64,000 nt of DNA from an uncultured Eubacteriales bacterium (GTDB lineage Bacteria > Bacillota > Clostridia > Lachnospirales > Cellulosilyticaceae), in assembly GCA_900551325.1 (NCBI GenBank), contig URVM01000001.1, positions 401,161 through 465,160 of the forward strand. Reading direction: 5' to 3'. The stretch's first letter is position 1. Each line of letters starts with the position of its first letter. Under the pieces are notes generated by a model, which was given only the letters and a program-made list of their open reading frames with translations, was not told the origin of the DNA and searched no databases. A program made the translations under genes and the position numbers. Positions 9,388-18,913 of the stretch are shown piece by piece.

Positions 9388-10647
9388 CTAACAATTTTCT
9401 GGATTTGCAATTTCCCCAGTAATAGCCGAAGCGGCAGCTACTGCTGGACTTGCTAAATAAATTTCTGATTCTATATGTCCCATACGACCTACAAAGTTAC
9501 GGTTTGTAGTAGCAACACATCTTTCTTTCTCTGCTAAAATCCCCATGTGTCCTCCGAGACATGGACCACAAGTAGGTGTACTTATAACACAACCCGCCAT
9601 AATAAGATCTTCTATAATTCCTTCTTTTATAGCTTGTAAATAGATTTTTTGTGTTCCTGGAATGATAATTACTCTAACACCTTTTGCAACTTTCTTCCCT
9701 TTCATTACTTCCCTTGCCATACGAAGATCTTCTATACGTCCATTTGTACAAGAACCAATAACTACTTGATCTATTTTTATATGACCTACTTCATCTATAG
9801 TTTTTGTGTTTTCAGGTAAATGAGGAAAAGCTACTGTTGGCCTTATAGTGCTTAAATCTATGTGAATAACTTGTTCATACTCAGCATCTTCATCTGCTTT
9901 ATAAACTGTATAAGGCTTCGTTGAATGTTCTTTTACATATTCTAAAGTAATATCATCTACTTCAAAAATACCATTTTTAGCACCTGCTTCTATAGCCATA
10001 TTTGCCATAGAAAGTCTAGAATCCATAGATAAATACTTAAGTCCATCACCTACAAATTCCATAGATTTATAAAGAGCACCATCCACACCTATCATACCGA
10101 TAATATGAAGTATAATATCTTTACCTGATACAAACTTAGTAGGCTTACCTGATAGAACAAATTTAATTGCTGAAGGTACTTTAAACCAAGCTTTACCTGT
10201 AGCCATACCCGCTGCCATATCTGTACTACCAATTCCTGTAGAAAATGCCCCTAAAGCACCATAGGTACATGTATGAGAGTCAGCACCAATAATTACATCA
10301 CCTGGGACAACAAGCCCTTTTTCAGGAAGTAGGGCATGCTCTATCCCCATCTCTCCTACTTCAAAATAATTTTCTACGCCCTTACCATAAGCAAATTCTC
10401 TTACACATTTACATTGCTGAGCTGCTTTAATATCTTTATTTGGAGTAAAATGGTCTGGTACAATAGCTACCTTTGCCTTATCAAATACTTCTTTTAATCC
10501 TATTTTTTCGAATTCCTTAATAGCTACTGGCGTTGTAATATCATTTCCAAGAACCAAATCAAGTTTTGCCTCTATTAATTGTCCTGTCTCCACTTTACTA
10601 AGTCCTGCATGTGATGCTAAAATCTTTTGCGTCATAGTCATTCCCAT
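9388..10647 (-). CDS. leuC: 3-Isopropylmalate dehydratase large subunit
   Basis: 419 residues, the short LeuC class that pairs with a separate short LeuD. It is an aconitase-fold [4Fe-4S] enzyme. The cluster cysteines are visible in VIGSCTNGR and in [11 protein letters not shown]. Other family segments are [19 protein letters not shown] and [13 protein letters not shown]. The start ATG follows GGAGGAATAATTC. A 103-base gap with a strong hairpin separates it from leuA upstream. Confidence 0.95.
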   Translation of the reverse strand: MGMTMTQKILASHAGLSKVETGQLIEAKLDLVLGNDITTPVAIKEFEKIGLKEVFDKAKVAIVPDHFTPNKDIKAAQQCKCVREFAYGKGVENYFEVGEMGIEHALLPEKGLVVPGDVIIGADSHTCTYGALGAFSTGIGSTDMAAGMATGKAWFKVPSAIKFVLSGKPTKFVSGKDIILHIIGMIGVDGALYKSMEFVGDGLKYLSMDSRLSMANMAIEAGAKNGIFEVDDITLEYVKEHSTKPYTVYKADEDAEYEQVIHIDLSTIRPTVAFPHLPENTKTIDEVGHIKIDQVVIGSCTNGRIEDLRMAREVMKGKKVAKGVRVIIIPGTQKIYLQAIKEGIIEDLIMAGCVISTPTCGPCLGGHMGILAEKERCVATTNRNFVGRMGHIESEIYLASPAVAAASAITGEIANPENC

Positions 10648-10681
10648 GAATTATTCCTCCCTTTAATCCCTAATAATAAAT

Positions 10682-10737
10682 CCATTTATCTTAAATGGCA
10701 TAAAGTGCAAGGCCTATTATAAATAGTCCCTGCACTT
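10682..10737 (-). other. Strong intercistronic hairpin between leuA and leuC
   Basis: Arms AAGTGCAAGGCCTAT (10703-10717) and ATAGTCCCTGCACTT (10723-10737) form a nearly complete stem. A second small stem, CCATTTA with TAAATGG, lies at about 10682-10698. No T-run follows, so full termination is unlikely. mRNA processing, stability or partial attenuation is plausible. Confidence 0.6.
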
Positions 10738-10750
10738 AAAGTTTTAACTC

Positions 10751-12277
10751 TTATTCCATAGTTTCTAAATTATAAAGCATATTGTTAATGGCTGAGAGAT
10801 AAGCTAAAATACTAGCTTCTACAATATCCATACTGACACCATGTCCATTATATGTTTTATTCTTACATTTGATTTTAAGAGTTACCTCTCCTTGTGCATC
10901 TGCACCACCTGTAACAGAATTGATAACGAAATCCTCTAGTACAAACTTTTTCCCTACCATTTTATCAATAGCCTTAAAGGAAGCATCAATTGGTCCATCA
11001 TAAGAAGACATGACATCTTCAAGTACAGCACCTGTTTTACAATAAAGTCTTACTGATGAAGTTGCTGTAATGGTATTGCCTGAGTTTACTACAAAACGAT
11101 CAAGTGTATATGTTTGTGGAATAGTAATAGTTTTACGACGTACAAGTGCTTCAATATCTTTATCCGATACAACCTTTTTCTTATCTGCAAGTACTTTAAA
11201 TTGTTCAAATGCTTTATTAAGTGCATCTTCTTCTAATACATATCCCATTGTTTCAATACGATCCATAAACGCATGTCGTCCTGAATGTTTACCTAGTACC
11301 ATTTTGTTCTCTGTAAGTCCTATAGACTCTGGTGTCATAATTTCATATGTTTCTTTATTCGCAAGCACACCATGTTGATGAATACCAGACTCATGGGCAA
11401 AAGCATTTTCTCCTACAATAGCTTTATTAGGTTGTACCTTAATACCAGTAATACTGCTTAATAGCTTGCTTGTTTTATAAATCTCTTTTGTTTTAATGTT
11501 TGTTTCAATATTATAGAAATCTTTTCTAACATCTAAGTTCATTACAAGCTCTTCAAGTGCTGCATTACCTGCTCTTTCTCCTATACCATTAACAGCACAC
11601 TCAATTTGAGTTGCACCTGCTCGAATAGCTGAAAGAGAATTGGCAACTGCCAATCCTAGATCATTATGGCAATGCACCGAAATATCTACCTTATGTATAT
11701 TAGGTACATTCTCACGAACGCCTTTTATTAAAGCAAAAAATTCTTCTGGACTTGTATAACCTACTGTATCAGGTACATTAATAACTGTTGCACCCGCTTC
11801 AATAACTGCTTCAAATAATTGATACAAAAAAGCAGGATTACTTCTAGATGCATCTTCTGCTGAAAACTCTACATCACCACAGTATTTCTTAGCATACTTT
11901 ACAACTTCTACTGCAGTTTGAAGCACTTCTTCTGGAGTTTTCTTAAGCTTATATTGCATATGAATATCAGAAGTTGCAATAAAAGTGTGTATTCTTGGAT
12001 AAGCAGCATTTTTTAATGCTTCTGCCGCTGCATCAACATCTTTAATGAGGGCTCTTGATAGGCTAGCTACTCTTGTATTCTTTATATGTTTTGAAATTTG
12101 GCTTACAGCTTGGAAATCCCCTGGTGAGGCAATAGCAAATCCAGCTTCAATTACATCTACACCTAGACGTTCTAGTTGTAGTGCCATCTCCAGTTTTTCA
12201 CTTAGGTTCATACTACATCCTGGTGATTGTTCGCCGTCTCTGAGTGTAGTGTCAAAAATTTTAATAGCTTTTGCCAT
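10751..12277 (-). CDS. leuA: 2-Isopropylmalate synthase
   Basis: 508 residues, full-length LeuA. It condenses acetyl-CoA with 2-oxoisovalerate, the committed step to leucine. The TIM-barrel domain shows FDTTLRDGEQSPG at the N-terminus, the HCHNDLGLAVANS metal-binding histidines and NGIGERAGN. GIHQHGVL and GKHSGRHAF lie in the linker. The C-terminal about 120 residues form the leucine-binding regulatory domain (for example GGADAQGEV), so leucine feedback inhibition is expected. The start ATG follows AAAGGAGGG. It follows ilvC by 60 bases. Confidence 0.95.
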   Translation of the reverse strand: MAKAIKIFDTTLRDGEQSPGCSMNLSEKLEMALQLERLGVDVIEAGFAIASPGDFQAVSQISKHIKNTRVASLSRALIKDVDAAAEALKNAAYPRIHTFIATSDIHMQYKLKKTPEEVLQTAVEVVKYAKKYCGDVEFSAEDASRSNPAFLYQLFEAVIEAGATVINVPDTVGYTSPEEFFALIKGVRENVPNIHKVDISVHCHNDLGLAVANSLSAIRAGATQIECAVNGIGERAGNAALEELVMNLDVRKDFYNIETNIKTKEIYKTSKLLSSITGIKVQPNKAIVGENAFAHESGIHQHGVLANKETYEIMTPESIGLTENKMVLGKHSGRHAFMDRIETMGYVLEEDALNKAFEQFKVLADKKKVVSDKDIEALVRRKTITIPQTYTLDRFVVNSGNTITATSSVRLYCKTGAVLEDVMSSYDGPIDASFKAIDKMVGKKFVLEDFVINSVTGGADAQGEVTLKIKCKNKTYNGHGVSMDIVEASILAYLSAINNMLYNLETME

Positions 12278-12337
12278 AATAAAAGCCCTCCTTTTTCAAT
12301 TTAATTTAATTTAGTTTATGATTTTTTGCCTAACTTA

Positions 12338-13351
<1,014 letters not shown>

Positions 13352-13394
13352 CTATTTATATATGATTATTTTTATAAGGCTTCTGTAGGAAGTC

Positions 13395-13889
13395 TTAATT
13401 TCTAAGTTCTTTTTCCCCTCTTTGGAGCGCGGTAAGTCCTGTACGGATAATCTCACGTATTCCATAGGGTTGTAGCATTTCGGTCAAAGCATGTATTTTA
13501 CTTTGATCACCTGTTGCTTCTAGTATTAAAATCTCTTTTGAAACATCTACAATATGTGCTCTAAAAATATTGGCAATCTCAATAATCTCTGCACGATTAT
13601 TTTGGTTAGCACCTACTTTAATTAGTGCCAGTTCTCTATATACTGCATCTTTTTCTTCTAGTTCTACAATCTTAATGACTTCAACTAGTTTATTAAGTTG
13701 TTTCTTAATCTGTTCTTGCATTTGTCTATCTGCTTTAGTAACTATAGTCATTCTAGAAATAGAAGGGTTTTCTGTTTCACCTACTGATAAACTATCAATA
13801 TTATATCCCCTTCTACTAAATAACCCTGAAATACGACTAAGGACCCCTGAATGATTCTCCACAAGAATGGATATAACATGTTTTTCCAT
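13395..13889 (-). CDS. ilvN: Acetolactate synthase, small (regulatory) subunit
   Basis: 164 residues, normal for IlvH/IlvN. The N-terminal ACT domain carries the valine-binding segment around ENHSGVLSRISGLFSRRGYN, and the C-terminal half is the ALS_ss_C dimerisation domain. The subunit activates the large subunit and confers valine feedback inhibition. It lies 11 bases downstream of ilvB2, so it is probably co-translated with that copy, though it could also serve the distal ilvB1 product. The start has AGAGGAGGG upstream. Confidence 0.95.
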   Translation of the reverse strand: MEKHVISILVENHSGVLSRISGLFSRRGYNIDSLSVGETENPSISRMTIVTKADRQMQEQIKKQLNKLVEVIKIVELEEKDAVYRELALIKVGANQNNRAEIIEIANIFRAHIVDVSKEILILEATGDQSKIHALTEMLQPYGIREIIRTGLTALQRGEKELRN

Positions 13890-13900
13890 TTTGCCCTCCT

Positions 13901-15508
13901 CTAAAGTGTACTTTCTTTATCACTTACTATGAATTCAAAGAAATAAGGCTCTTGGCTTTTTATGGCTTCCTTTAAAGCATCTTCTACTTGTTCTGGATCT
14001 GAAATAGTAACCGCTTTCATACCATAAGCTTTAACAATAGCTACAAAATCAGGATTTTTAGAAAGTGCTACTCCATATTCTTTTGCTTCTGATTTTCTTT
14101 GAAGCTCTCTAACCATCCCTAACCCTCTATTATTAAATAAAATTAATATAGGGTTTACTTGTTCTTGTATTAAAGTTCCAAGTTCAAAAAAGCTCATCTG
14201 GAAACTGCCATCTCCAAAGACACCTACTACTTTTCTATCTTTATTACCTATACAGGCCCCTATACAAGCTGGCAAAGAATAGCCCATAGTTCCAAACCCA
14301 CCTGAACAAAGAAGCTGACGCTTACCTTTCATCTCCATATTACGCATAGTCCAGAATTGATTTTGGCCTACATCAGCAGTAATAATAGCCTCATCATCAA
14401 GTAAATTGGAAAGTGTTTTTATAACCACTTTAGGATTTACACAGTTTTTATACTGAGCAAGTGCCTTATCTTTTTTATGTTGTAAAATTCTCTTAGTCCA
14501 TTCTGTAGTATCAATAGGTAAAATCATAGCATTCATCACTTTAAGAATTTCTTTTGCATCTCCTACCACGGGAATATTAGCCGCTGTAATCTTACCTATT
14601 TCAGCAGGATCTACATCAATATGAATAATATGAGCATTTTCATCTAATATACCTATTTGAGCTACTGCTCTATCTGCAATACGTGCACCTACAAACAAAA
14701 TTGTATCTGCATTTTTAAGTGCCCAATTAGCTTGTGCATATCCGTGACTTCCAATCATACCCAAATTATAGGGTGAGGATGTATCTAAGACCCCTGTCCC
14801 CATTAGTGTATGTACTACCGGAATATTGGATTTAGTAACTAATTCTTTTATTTCTTCTTTTGCATCTCCGAGAATAACGCCACCACCTACACAGATAAGT
14901 GGTTTTTTACTACTTTGTAAAAGTTTAGTAGCTCTTTTAATTTGTCCTACATGGCCTTTTATAGTAGGCTTATATCCTCTAATATCTACCTTTTTAGGAT
15001 AATTAAATTCAATCTGCATATCTTGAAAGTCCATAGGTATATCTATAAGTACTGGACCTGGCCTACCTGTTTTGGCTATGTAAAATGCTTCTTTTACAAT
15101 CCTTGGAAAATCCTTTGGATTTTGAAGTAAATAACTGTGTTTAATAAATGGTTCTGTACATCCTGTAATATCAACTTCTTGAAAAACATCTCTTCCTATA
15201 AGCTTAGACTTAACTTGGCCTGTAAAAATAACAATAGGAATAGAATCCATATAGGCTGTTGCAATGCCTGTTACAAGGTTAGTAGCTCCTGGACCTGAAG
15301 TTGCCATACATACGCCTACCTTACCTGTTGTTCTTGCATATCCACTAGCTGCATGTACTGCTGCTTGCTCTTGCCTTACTAATACATGATGTATACTGGA
15401 GGTTCTGAGTGATTCATACAGTGACAGGACGGCCGCTCCTGGATACCCGAACACAGTATCTACGTCCTCTTCCATTAAACATCTTACTAATACATCTGAT
15501 AATTTCAT
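13901..15508 (-). CDS. ilvB: Acetolactate synthase, large subunit, promoter-proximal copy with Trp-to-Leu change
   Basis: 535 residues. It shares GYPGAAVL, catalytic Glu 47 (VRQEQAAVHA), SGPGATN and the ThDP motif GDGSF...NN with ordinary acetolactate synthases. It differs from the distal copy in two ways. The conserved Trp that in known enzymes favours 2-oxobutyrate is replaced: MVRELQ here against MVRQWQ, so Leu at about 469. The C-terminal VLPMVxPGA lid is absent. By analogy with studied Trp substitutions, it may favour acetolactate (Val/Leu) over acetohydroxybutyrate (Ile) and resist sulfonylurea-type inhibitors. It is the first gene of the operon, next to ilvN. The start has AAGGAGG upstream. 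Confidence 0.9.
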   Translation of the reverse strand: MKLSDVLVRCLMEEDVDTVFGYPGAAVLSLYESLRTSSIHHVLVRQEQAAVHAASGYARTTGKVGVCMATSGPGATNLVTGIATAYMDSIPIVIFTGQVKSKLIGRDVFQEVDITGCTEPFIKHSYLLQNPKDFPRIVKEAFYIAKTGRPGPVLIDIPMDFQDMQIEFNYPKKVDIRGYKPTIKGHVGQIKRATKLLQSSKKPLICVGGGVILGDAKEEIKELVTKSNIPVVHTLMGTGVLDTSSPYNLGMIGSHGYAQANWALKNADTILFVGARIADRAVAQIGILDENAHIIHIDVDPAEIGKITAANIPVVGDAKEILKVMNAMILPIDTTEWTKRILQHKKDKALAQYKNCVNPKVVIKTLSNLLDDEAIITADVGQNQFWTMRNMEMKGKRQLLCSGGFGTMGYSLPACIGACIGNKDRKVVGVFGDGSFQMSFFELGTLIQEQVNPILILFNNRGLGMVRELQRKSEAKEYGVALSKNPDFVAIVKAYGMKAVTISDPEQVEDALKEAIKSQEPYFFEFIVSDKESTL

Positions 15509-15540
15509 CTTCGAACCTCCTTATATAGAAATATATAAAT

Positions 15541-15568
15541 AAAAATCTCATCCCACAAAGGACGAGAT
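15541..15568 (-). promoter_or_regulatory. Terminator-like leader hairpin (candidate attenuator) upstream of ilvB2
   Basis: On the minus strand ATCTCGTCC pairs with GGGATGAGAT around a short loop, followed by TTTTTATTTA. It lies after the promoter and before the ilvB2 ribosome site, within a leader of about 97 bases. No T-box specifier region or GGTGGNACCGCG-like element is present. A 12-codon ORF overlaps the hairpin but has a poor ribosome site and only two branched-chain codons. Confidence 0.6.
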
Positions 15569-15584
15569 AGAACTCTTTGATTTC

Positions 15585-15599
15585 ATTTATCTGACAATT
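15585..15599 (-). promoter_or_regulatory. Candidate CodY box in the ilv-leu leader
   Basis: On the minus strand AATTGTCAGATAAAT matches the CodY consensus AATTTTCWGAAAATT at 12 of 15 positions. It sits about 6-20 bases after the predicted start of transcription. CodY control of ilv-leu operons by GTP and branched-chain amino acids is well known in Firmicutes. No codY gene is in this window. Confidence 0.5.
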
Positions 15600-15611
15600 T
15601 AATTTATAAGT

Positions 15612-15640
15612 ATTGTATCAACTGTCTTTATTAGTGTCAA
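15612..15640 (-). promoter_or_regulatory. Sigma-A promoter of the ilv-leu operon
   Basis: The minus strand reads TTGACA (15635-15640), 17 bases, TACAAT (15612-15617). This is a near-perfect vegetative promoter that should start RNA near 15605. Confidence 0.8.
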
Positions 15641-15912
15641 TATTTTACTCCAATTTAATTTTGTTTTTCTTTAATTTAGTTACATTTTACAAAGTTGTAT
15701 TAGAGCATAGTTTTAACTCTATTTTATTACTTGTTAACATAATTATTTTGCTATAAATTTACTTAAATTTTTATTAATGATTTTTTATACATGTTAAAAT
15801 TTCATTTTTATATACTATACTTAAAATACACATATAATCTTTAATAAATAAGGTATATTTTTATTGCTTATCTTCTTATTTTAAAGTTTACGTTTACATA
15901 ACTATTATGAAG
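15641..15912. other. AT-rich spacer upstream of the ilv-leu promoter
   Basis: About 270 very AT-rich bases with no ORF that has a ribosome site. It may act as an upstream element for the strong promoter. Nothing else is recognisable. Confidence 0.4.
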
Positions 15913-15915
15913 TAT

Positions 15916-15967
15916 AAAAAAAGAGTATAGTTTGCTTAAATGACTCCTAACAAACTATACTCTTTTT
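15916..15967 (-). terminator. Terminator of the TPR-protein gene
   Basis: Arms around AAGAGTATAGTTTG (15920s) and CAAACTATACTCTT (15951-15964) give a 14-bp or longer stem with T/A runs on both sides. It lies directly after the stop codon at 15974. Confidence 0.8.
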
Positions 15968-15973
15968 TAATTA

Positions 15974-16975
15974 TTAATTTTGTACAATACGTTTATAAAT
16001 TTCCTCTACTACAGGATTTTGTTTTTCTTTTTTATAAGCTTTATCTATAAATTCTTGTGCTTTTTTACTTTCACCTAAAATAAAGTGAATATATGCTCGT
16101 TCTGCACTCACATGATAATCATTAGGACGCTTTTCTAAATAATGTTCAAAATAAGGAAGTGCTTCATTATATTTTTGTTGAAGTCCTAAAATAAGACCTA
16201 TACAATAATGAGCTAAATCATTATCACCATCAAGCTCCACTACTTTTTTATAAAGCGCCAATGCTTCATCATACATTTTAAGGCTAAGTAAAATACTTGC
16301 CTTACATTCATACCCTAATGTTTCATTTGGCTCTTCTTGAATAGCTTTATTAAAACATCTAATAGCTTTTGCATAAGCATCCTTTGCAAGGAATTCATCT
16401 GCTTTATAAAAATAACGCTCATAGTCCATATTAATAGAAAGAACACCATCTAGTTCTTTTTGTGTAACCACTAAATTCATCTGATCTCCAGCATAGTTAT
16501 GTATATAACTTAGGAGTTTAGCACGTTCTTCTCCTTCCATATGATAAGCTATAGGAGCTTCTAGTCCTTCTATAATATAGCTTCTTTCTTCTACTGGAAG
16601 TAAGATAGATTCTTTACTTGGAGCTACAATACTATAAGTTCTTTCAAATCTTTCACTATCTAGAGTAAATTCTGTTATAGCTTTTGCATAAACTGTAGCT
16701 TTTTTGTACCATCCTATAACACAAGTTTCTCCTTTTCGATTTGGTGCCAACCATACGACAAGCACATCTTCTAATTTATCATTTTGTGTATCTATTTCTA
16801 CTTCATTTATTCCTTCAACCTTTTCAAAATCAATGGTTTCAAGCCCTACTCCATAACCATAGTAACATCCATTTACATTTTGAAAGTTATAACCACAAAG
16901 AGGTACTGCCTTTTCTTCATCCCCTTCTCCTACATAGTACTTCATCCAGTCCGTCGTTACGTATAATATTTTCAT
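15974..16975 (-). CDS. TPR-repeat protein with an uncharacterised N-terminal domain
   Basis: 333 residues, with AGGAGATT before the ATG. There is no signal peptide or membrane segment, so it is probably cytoplasmic. Residues about 1-100 form a compact domain rich in aromatics (starting MKILYVTTDWMKYY and ending near IGWYKKATVYAKA) that I cannot name. Residues about 190-330 contain three to four tetratricopeptide repeats, for example AIRCFNKAIQEEPNE, ALALYKKVVELDGDN and ALPYFEHYLEKRPND. TPRs mediate protein contacts, and the partner is unknown. The gene is monocistronic with its own terminator. Confidence 0.7.
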   Translation of the reverse strand: MKILYVTTDWMKYYVGEGDEEKAVPLCGYNFQNVNGCYYGYGVGLETIDFEKVEGINEVEIDTQNDKLEDVLVVWLAPNRKGETCVIGWYKKATVYAKAITEFTLDSERFERTYSIVAPSKESILLPVEERSYIIEGLEAPIAYHMEGEERAKLLSYIHNYAGDQMNLVVTQKELDGVLSINMDYERYFYKADEFLAKDAYAKAIRCFNKAIQEEPNETLGYECKASILLSLKMYDEALALYKKVVELDGDNDLAHYCIGLILGLQQKYNEALPYFEHYLEKRPNDYHVSAERAYIHFILGESKKAQEFIDKAYKKEKQNPVVEEIYKRIVQN

Positions 16976-17050
16976 TGTCCAATCTCCTATTAAAGCATAA
17001 ATATAATAATATTAGCTTATCATATTTAGTAAAAAATGTCTAAATTTAAT

Positions 17051-17081
17051 AAAAGCCTCTACAATCATGTAGAGACTTTTT
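17051..17081 (-). terminator. Terminator of the DUF4870 gene
   Basis: Stem CTCTACA (17057-17063) with TGTAGAG (17068-17074), with A/T runs on both flanks. It lies just after the stop at 17095. Confidence 0.65.
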
Positions 17082-17094
17082 CTTTATAACTATA

Positions 17095-17478
17095 TTATTT
17101 TAATAATTGAAACTTACCTATAATAGGTAGCTCTTTAGCTTCACCTTTTACTGCATTAATAATTCCCATAATAGTAAACACAAGTACAGCTATTCCTAAT
17201 AGCCAAATTATAATACCTATAATAGTAGCTATTATTCCAAATATCCATCCAACAATTGGTACCATTGTAAATAGGCCTAAAATTGTCATTAAAATTTTAC
17301 CACCTATACTTATTCCAGCCTGCACAATAAAAAGGGTTAGTCCTTGATTGGCGTGGAATTTAGCATAAGCTGATTCTTTAGCTAATAAAATAGGTACAAT
17401 AACTAAAAAGCTTAAATACGCTAATATACCATATACTTTATTTGCTTCTACGTCTTTTGGGTCAAAATTTGTTGGCAT
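17095..17478 (-). CDS. DUF4870 (Tic20-like) small membrane protein
   Basis: 127 residues with three hydrophobic segments: about 17-33, 48-68 and 77-108. The motif YAKFHANQGLTLF before the second segment is characteristic of DUF4870 proteins. The C-terminus is cytoplasmic-like and charged (AVKGEAKELP). The function of the family is not known. It is monocistronic. Confidence 0.75.
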   Translation of the reverse strand: MPTNFDPKDVEANKVYGILAYLSFLVIVPILLAKESAYAKFHANQGLTLFIVQAGISIGGKILMTILGLFTMVPIVGWIFGIIATIIGIIIWLLGIAVLVFTIMGIINAVKGEAKELPIIGKFQLLK

Positions 17479-17584
17479 TTTAATCTCCCCCTTAATTATA
17501 TTGTTTTAATTATAGTCTAATTATTTTAAAATATCAAACTTATTTATTTTTATGTATAGAGCTATCTTTGGATAGCTCTATGTC

Positions 17585-17689
17585 CTATTTTTTCTTTGGC
17601 ATAATCTCTTCTGCCGCATCTAAATTGTTTTGTTTAGTTTTTTTAGTTTTAGCCTTAGCTTTTTCTTGGTTATTTTTGTTTTTTGCCAT
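17585..17689 (-). CDS. 34-residue lysine-rich small protein
   Basis: ATG at 17689 is preceded by AAAGGAG at good spacing, and the frame closes with TAG at 17585. The peptide is hydrophilic: a Lys/Asn-rich N-terminal half (AKNKNNQEKAKAKTKKTK) and a short acidic stretch (LDAAEEI) before PKKK. There are no hydrophobic segments and no Cys. Its composition recalls small, basic, nucleic-acid-binding or spore-associated Firmicute proteins, but I do not recognise the family. A hairpin AGAGCTATC...GATAGCTCT at 17557-17580 follows the stop. Confidence 0.5.
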   Translation of the reverse strand: MAKNKNNQEKAKAKTKKTKQNNLDAAEEIMPKKK

Positions 17690-17819
17690 CTTAAACTCCT
17701 TTAATCTAAATTTTAAACATTAACATCTTTCCCAGATTAAAGAAGTTTTATACATCATTTATTTTTACATATTTTATAGTAAAAAGACATTATCACTTCA
17801 GTCTTATCTTACCCTATCC

Positions 17820-18899
17820 TTAGTTTTTAATTTTATCATAGATCATACATACTATGATAATACTTAAAACACCACCTACTATTTTTGATATAAGGAAAGG
17901 TATGACCATACTAGCTTCCATTCCACTTACAAAAGCAAGCTGTCCACCTAACATAAATCCTGCACTTATGGCAAAGGCACTAGCTATAACCTTGCCTTTC
18001 TCATTCATATGTTCTAGGTCTCCAAAAGTAAGCAAGTTACTTGCTAATGCTCCTATCATACCTACTATAGTCGCTTCATTAACTTGTAAAAGCTTTGCTA
18101 AAGGTGCTAAAACTTTCTTTAATACCCTTTCCAAGCACCAAAGCATAGGATAGGCACCAGATAAGAATAGCCCAATTCTTATAACCACTTCGCTAGCTTC
18201 ACTTAAAGGAGGCATACTTGCAGGCAAAAAGGAAATTCCAGTTATCACTTGAACACCTACAACAATAAGTCCAACTATACTTAAAATAGTTATAAACTTA
18301 CTAAATCCCCCAAAGCATAGCATTACTTTCTTTGTATGCTTTAGAGTAAAGTAACATAGTAATATACTTAAAATAAATAAAGGTATACTATTTATTATTA
18401 ATACTTTTACATTTACACCTTGTATAAGTCCACCTATAAAAGTGCCTATAGGTATAACTATAATTGCTACTACTAGTCCCTTTAAAAAGGAAGGTAAATC
18501 TTCTTTTTTTACCATTCCTAAGGCTACAGGAATACTAAAACTTAGTGTGGCACCTAAGTTAGATGCCAATAGAATACCTGAAAAGCTTGCCATTTCAGGA
18601 GAATATGCTAACTGCCTTCCAAGCTGTAACCCTCCCATATCTGTTGCTAAAAAAGTAGTTGGAATGATAGATGGATCAATACTAAATAAATTTCCTATAG
18701 GTTCTAATACAATCATTAATACATTTGCTAATAAGGGTGCTAACAAATAAATACCTATCATATTTAATGCCAAGGCCCCTATTGTCTCTATTCCTTTTTT
18801 GAACTGAGTACCTATCCCTAATTTGCTTCCTAATAAATAGTCTATACCACTTATTATAAGAAAGAAGGCTATTACTAAAAATAAAATTTTTGTCACCAT
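17820..18899 (-). CDS. EutH-like membrane transporter
   Basis: 359 residues with about ten to eleven hydrophobic segments and no signal peptide. The segments MGGLQLGRQLAYSPEM, FSGILLASNLGATLSFSIPVALG and, near the C-terminus, SAGFMLGGQLAFVSG resemble EutH, the ethanolamine permease of the eut cluster. No other eut genes are in the window. It lies 14 bases downstream of a two-part LysO-type exporter, which points to transport of an amine or amino acid in one operon. The substrate is not decided. Confidence 0.75.
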   Translation of the reverse strand: MVTKILFLVIAFFLIISGIDYLLGSKLGIGTQFKKGIETIGALALNMIGIYLLAPLLANVLMIVLEPIGNLFSIDPSIIPTTFLATDMGGLQLGRQLAYSPEMASFSGILLASNLGATLSFSIPVALGMVKKEDLPSFLKGLVVAIIVIPIGTFIGGLIQGVNVKVLIINSIPLFILSILLCYFTLKHTKKVMLCFGGFSKFITILSIVGLIVVGVQVITGISFLPASMPPLSEASEVVIRIGLFLSGAYPMLWCLERVLKKVLAPLAKLLQVNEATIVGMIGALASNLLTFGDLEHMNEKGKVIASAFAISAGFMLGGQLAFVSGMEASMVIPFLISKIVGGVLSIIIVCMIYDKIKN

Positions 18900-18913
18900 A
18901 GATTAAACCTTTC

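Noticed and set aside
15551..15589. Leader peptide in the ilv leader (12 codons)
   Set aside because: An ATG-to-TGA frame exists but the ribosome site is weak and it has only one Ile and one Val codon, unlike classical attenuator peptides.
15541..15660. T-box leader upstream of ilvB2
   Set aside because: There is a terminator-like hairpin, but no GGTGGNACCGCG-type T-box motif, no specifier loop, and the leader is only about 97 bases.
17820..18899. Ethanolamine utilisation cluster
   Set aside because: Only the EutH-like transporter is present; no ammonia-lyase, microcompartment or regulator genes lie in the window.
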